From assembly GCA_013396995.1 (NCBI GenBank), contig VWZP01008288.1, positions 314,857 through 378,856 on the forward strand: a stretch of DNA of 64,000 nucleotides. Direction: 5' to 3'. Under the pieces are notes generated by a model. The model was given only the letters and a program-made list of their open reading frames with translations, did no database searches and was not told the DNA's origin. The stretch is from Dicaeum eximium (Eukaryota; Chordata; Aves; Passeriformes; Dicaeidae). Positions 62,501 to 64,000 of this stretch are shown here, piece by piece. Within the stretch, counting starts at the first letter, position 1. Every line of letters starts with the position of its first letter. A program made the position numbers and the translations under genes.

Positions 62501-64000
62501 AACTTTATTTAAAATCCATTCTATTTTCTAAACGAGTCTTGCTCCACTTCCAGCATTCTGGTGCTCCACATTTTATGTACTACACAGTGGGCAGTAGTAC
62601 ACACATACATTATAGCCTAACCACCTTATAGCCTAATCTTCTCGTAATATAACAGCCTGGAACTAACCTGGGTTAAAAAAAGTCACACACAAAATGACAG
62701 TCACAGATACCAGTTTTAAGAAACATCCATTCATTGATACACATCTTTGCAACACAGTATTCACTACAGATTTGCCCAAGATTTTCCATTTTGAGGATCA
62801 AATAACCAGAGAAAGGATTATATCACTCAAGACAACTACAGTCAAGGAAGACAGTAACTACCTTTGGGTAGATGGCAAAGCTATTAGAATTTTGTAATTC
62901 CATTTTCTAAACTAGTTTCTTTTCATGTACTGGAAATATAAGAAAGGTGGTAATTCAAAACAAACAGACTCCAAAAAACACCACACCAGAATCACAAACA
63001 ATCCTGACCCCAAACCAATGTCTTCCAAACAAAGAGTTAACAGACTCAATGAGGATCAAACACCTGCATCTAAATGGAAATGCAAGTTTTATAAAACCAG
63101 TAGTGTTTGTGGCAGTAGCTGCATTTGGGTTCAGACCTCCCAGCTCACAGCATTCCTGTTATACTTAGACAAAATCAGGGCTTGAAAACCCAAAAGTAAT
63201 TTTACTTTTCCTCCATTTCATTCAAAACCTGCTTTCAACAAATATGCATTAGCTTGACACCAACAAGTTAATCCAAATCAATAATGGAAAATGTTAGCTG
63301 ACAGAACTGTACATGAAGAACTGAGCCCAGCCCACTGCACAGAACATGGGAAGCTGTGCCATCTCTGGGACAGGATCCATTTTTACTGATAACTGCACTG
63401 CTTTCAATAGAAATAAAGCACCTTTAAACTTCAGCAGTGCAAATCCTTCAGAAGTTAGTTGGAGAAATGAGCAGACAGCTGTAGTCAGATTTACAGCTGT
63501 GTTGCCTCTATTGTAAAATAACATTTAAAAATGTTTTCAACATTGTCACAGCTGGAATAACATTGTACATTGTAATTTCTTTATATAAGAGAGCCTATTA
63601 TGCTGGATGAATGGTACTACTCCTACTAGTGCTCAATCTTTATATTGGCAAACCAACTGAAATTTTCAAAGGAAGAGTCTGTAAACAGCAATGAGACTGC
63701 CTCACCTACAGAGTCAGGACTTTGAAAATGCCAAATCATTCTGGGAATAAACCAAAAATGGAAATATTAGATTTATAATCAGTATAAACTGCATCTACTT
63801 TGATGACTTACAAAAATGTACACCAGTAGTAGATTTACTTAAAGCAGAAAGTATTATTTCTTGCAACAGTATATTCAGCTGCAAAACCAAATGTAATGTT
63901 GAATGAGTACCAATGTAATGATAAAGCACAACTACTTGGAACAATTCTGCTTAACACAGCTTAAGAAAACAATATGAGCCTAGCTGACAGCTGGAGAAAT
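56583..64000 (-). other. CRIM1: CRIM1 intron 2 (partial, 3' part)
   Basis: This is the 3' end of the intron preceding exon 3; its donor lies beyond the right edge. I looked for exon 2, whose human peptide includes the NWTDDQLLGF and CNTIRTC stretches, and found no match on the minus strand, so it lies outside. Apart from a 31-bp-period direct repeat beside the exon, the 7.4 kb is AT-rich and featureless, with short unrecognised open frames. Confidence 0.88.
56721..56770 (+). repeat. 31-bp tandem duplication
   Basis: AGCAAAAATTACCAAATAT occurs exactly at 56721-56739 and 56752-56770, a period of 31, and the intervening GCTAACTGATT makes up the rest of the unit. It lies about 140 bases upstream of the exon 3 acceptor in transcript terms. 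The exact identity suggests a recent tandem duplication. Confidence 0.85.

Noticed and set aside
56583..64000. CRIM1 exon 2 or the promoter and first exon
   Set aside because: No minus-strand frame resembles the IGFBP domain or its following segment, and no CpG-rich promoter-like region is present, so these lie outside the window.

Overview
The window is vertebrate nuclear DNA, most likely from a bird. AT-rich introns surround short cysteine-rich exons, there are three recognisable fragments of CR1 (the dominant LINE of birds and other sauropsids), and the encoded peptides are very close to vertebrate CRIM1. No bacterial-style operons or densely packed coding sequence are present. One short assembly gap (62 N) lies near the left edge.

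One gene is identifiable: CRIM1 (cysteine-rich transmembrane BMP regulator 1), on the minus strand, so transcription runs from high to low coordinates. Six consecutive internal coding exons are present. By comparison with the human protein they should be exons 3 to 8: exon 3 (56340-56582), 4 (50248-50368), 5 (35388-35509), 6 (22619-22801), 7 (19603-19800) and 8 (2983-3111). Each has an AG acceptor and a GT donor, and the reading frame joins across all five complete introns. The spliced product covers roughly human residues 169-500: the linker after the IGFBP-like domain (exons 3-5), von Willebrand factor C domains 1 and 2 (exons 6 and 7) and the first antistasin-like repeat (exon 8). The first two exons, with the signal peptide and IGFBP domain, lie beyond the right edge. 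The remaining antistasin and VWC repeats, transmembrane segment and tail lie beyond the left edge.

The rest (about 98.5%) is intron: part of intron 2 (7.4 kb), intron 3 (6.0 kb), intron 4 (14.7 kb), intron 5 (12.6 kb), intron 6 (2.8 kb), intron 7 (16.5 kb) and part of intron 8 (3.0 kb). These hold CR1 remnants, A/C-rich and T/G-rich low-complexity blocks, short tandem duplications, two dispersed intronic duplications and two GC-richer blocks of unknown origin. I found no convincing nested gene, RNA gene or CRISPR-like array.

The most interesting observation is inside the protein. The linker encoded by exons 3, 4 and 5 is two tandem 81-residue modules that align without a gap, with all 12 cysteines in register. 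One is encoded by a single 243-nt exon; the other by two exons of 121 and 122 nt that also sum to 243. Each module looks like two units of about 38 residues, and intron 4 falls at the boundary between units. The linker therefore appears to be a four-fold repeat rather than unstructured spacer.
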